Shown here in pieces: positions 63,183-64,000 of a DNA stretch of 64,000 bases. The stretch covers positions 62,001 through 126,000 of the forward strand of contig NZ_QOVM01000001.1 of assembly GCF_004104375.1 (NCBI RefSeq). The letters are read 5' to 3'. Source of the DNA: Leeuwenhoekiella aequorea. Lineage in GTDB: Bacteria; Bacteroidota; Bacteroidia; Flavobacteriales; Flavobacteriaceae. The position numbers and the translations under genes are program-made. The notes beneath the pieces are model-generated. The model saw only the letters and a list, made by a program, of their open reading frames with translations, searched no databases and was not told where the DNA came from. How positions within the stretch are numbered: the stretch's first letter is position 1; each line of letters starts with the position of its first letter.

Positions 63183-64000
63183 ATGACGATACACGCAATC
63201 GATGCCGGTAGTTTTAAACTAGACGGTGGTGCTATGTTTGGGGTAGTTCCTAAAACCCTCTGGATACGTACAAATCCCGCAGATACTAATAATATGATAG
63301 ATATAGGGGCACGCTGCCTTCTTATCGAAAATGGAGATCGACTCACACTCATCGATACGGGAATGGGAGATAAGCAAAGTGATAAGTTTTTTAGTTACTA
63401 TCATCCCTGGGGAGATGCTACATTAGAAAAATCTCTACTTCAAAAAGGATTTCATCCTAATGATATCACAGATGTGTTTCTTACTCATTTGCATTTTGAT
63501 CATTCTGGAGGATGCATAAAGTGGTCAAAAGACGGTAAATCATTACTACCCGTTTTTAAAAATGCAACTTATTGGAGTAATCAAGATCATTGGGAATGGG
63601 CTACAAAACCTAATGCTCGAGAGAAAGCCTCTTTTTTAAAAGAAAATATTCTGCCTATTCAAGAAAGTGGGCAACTTCAGTTTGTAGATAAGCCTACAAG
63701 CGCTTTTTCTGCAACATCTGCACTTGATTTTGGTATTTTGTTTGTAGATGGTCATACCGATAAGCAAATGATTCCGCATATACAGCACAAGGATAAAACA
63801 CTTGTTTTTATGGCAGATTTATTGCCTACCGCAGGTCATTTACCCTTGCCTTACGTTATGGGTTTTGACACAAGACCTCTATTAACATTAGGAGAGAAAG
63901 ACAGTTTTTTGAACGAAGCTGCAGATAAAAATTACTACTTATGGTTAGAGCACGATGCACATAACCCTATAATTACGGTAGAACATACCGAAAAAGGAGT
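63183..64000 (+). CDS. Metallo-beta-lactamase-fold hydrolase (partial, runs off right edge)
   Basis: At least 272 aa are visible from ATG 63183. The zinc motif HLHFDHSGG (near residues 102-110) defines the metallo-beta-lactamase fold. The early GARCLLIENGDRLTLIDTGM and later VDGHTDKQMIPHI are typical of N-acyl homoserine lactonase-like or related hydrolases. The substrate is unknown. The C-terminus lies beyond the window. Confidence 0.88.
   Translation, partial: MTIHAIDAGSFKLDGGAMFGVVPKTLWIRTNPADTNNMIDIGARCLLIENGDRLTLIDTGMGDKQSDKFFSYYHPWGDATLEKSLLQKGFHPNDITDVFLTHLHFDHSGGCIKWSKDGKSLLPVFKNATYWSNQDHWEWATKPNAREKASFLKENILPIQESGQLQFVDKPTSAFSATSALDFGILFVDGHTDKQMIPHIQHKDKTLVFMADLLPTAGHLPLPYVMGFDTRPLLTLGEKDSFLNEAADKNYYLWLEHDAHNPIITVEHTEKG

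Overview
The window is low-GC bacterial DNA from the phylum Bacteroidota, most likely a marine member of the Flavobacteriaceae. Three things point there. Promoters carry TAnnTTTG boxes instead of TATAAT, few genes have a Shine-Dalgarno sequence, and the gene content is typical (a pdxA-yceD-rpmF-fabH-accB-accC cluster, a PID-CTERM-like small protein, a SusC-like outer membrane receptor family, SPOR-domain and TIGR04255-family proteins, Arm-DNA-binding tyrosine integrase). The species cannot be fixed from the sequence alone.

Layout. (1) 1-9.9 kb: a minus-strand type I restriction-modification (R-M) operon (hsdR-hsdM-hsdS) followed by three accessory genes, two of them for membrane proteins. It ends beside tRNA-Ala(GGC). 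(2) 10-32.8 kb: ordinary chromosome, including GNAT, MATE, queD, lpxH, recJ, rsmI, tdk-alr, mscL, asd, an S9 peptidase, the accC-accB-fabH-rpmF-yceD-pdxA cluster and ribE. (3) 33.7-51.9 kb: an 18.1-kb integrative and probably mobilizable element inserted into the 3' half of a tRNA(CAU) gene. It is bounded by a 67-bp perfect direct repeat and carries integrase arm sites at both ends. Its cargo is a MerR-controlled TIGR04255/DUF7689-like three-gene unit, a second type I R-M system with two HEPN-type proteins embedded in it, and a mobilization/replication block (MobC, relaxase, VapE-like helicase, HTH protein, repeats). (4) 52-64 kb: chromosome again, including mce, rbfA, an ABC permease, dus, an outer membrane receptor, lepA, a small membrane protein, a Gfo/Idh oxidoreductase, a Na+/H+ antiporter and a metallo-beta-lactamase-fold hydrolase cut by the window end.

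The most interesting parts are defence-related. Inside the second hsd operon, the Abi_2 (AbiD/AbiF-like HEPN) gene has its own upstream region. This holds a 34-bp perfect palindrome abutting a TAnnTTTG promoter, followed by a short RNA that can fold into a stable hairpin before the abi start. That is the arrangement expected for an RNA-controlled HEPN toxin. A second HEPN-like (MltR/DUF4145-like) gene sits between hsdM and hsdS. The MerR dyad with the TIGR04255, 145-aa and DUF7689-like genes forms a second self-contained module. The three genes after the first hsd operon are a third candidate.

Both R-M loci share the same edge architecture: tRNA 3' end, terminator hairpin, then an 11-bp tandem repeat about 50 bp from the tRNA. 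This suggests that the first R-M region is also the end of a tRNA-integrated element whose other end and integrase lie left of the window. All functional assignments come from reading motifs; no database search was run.
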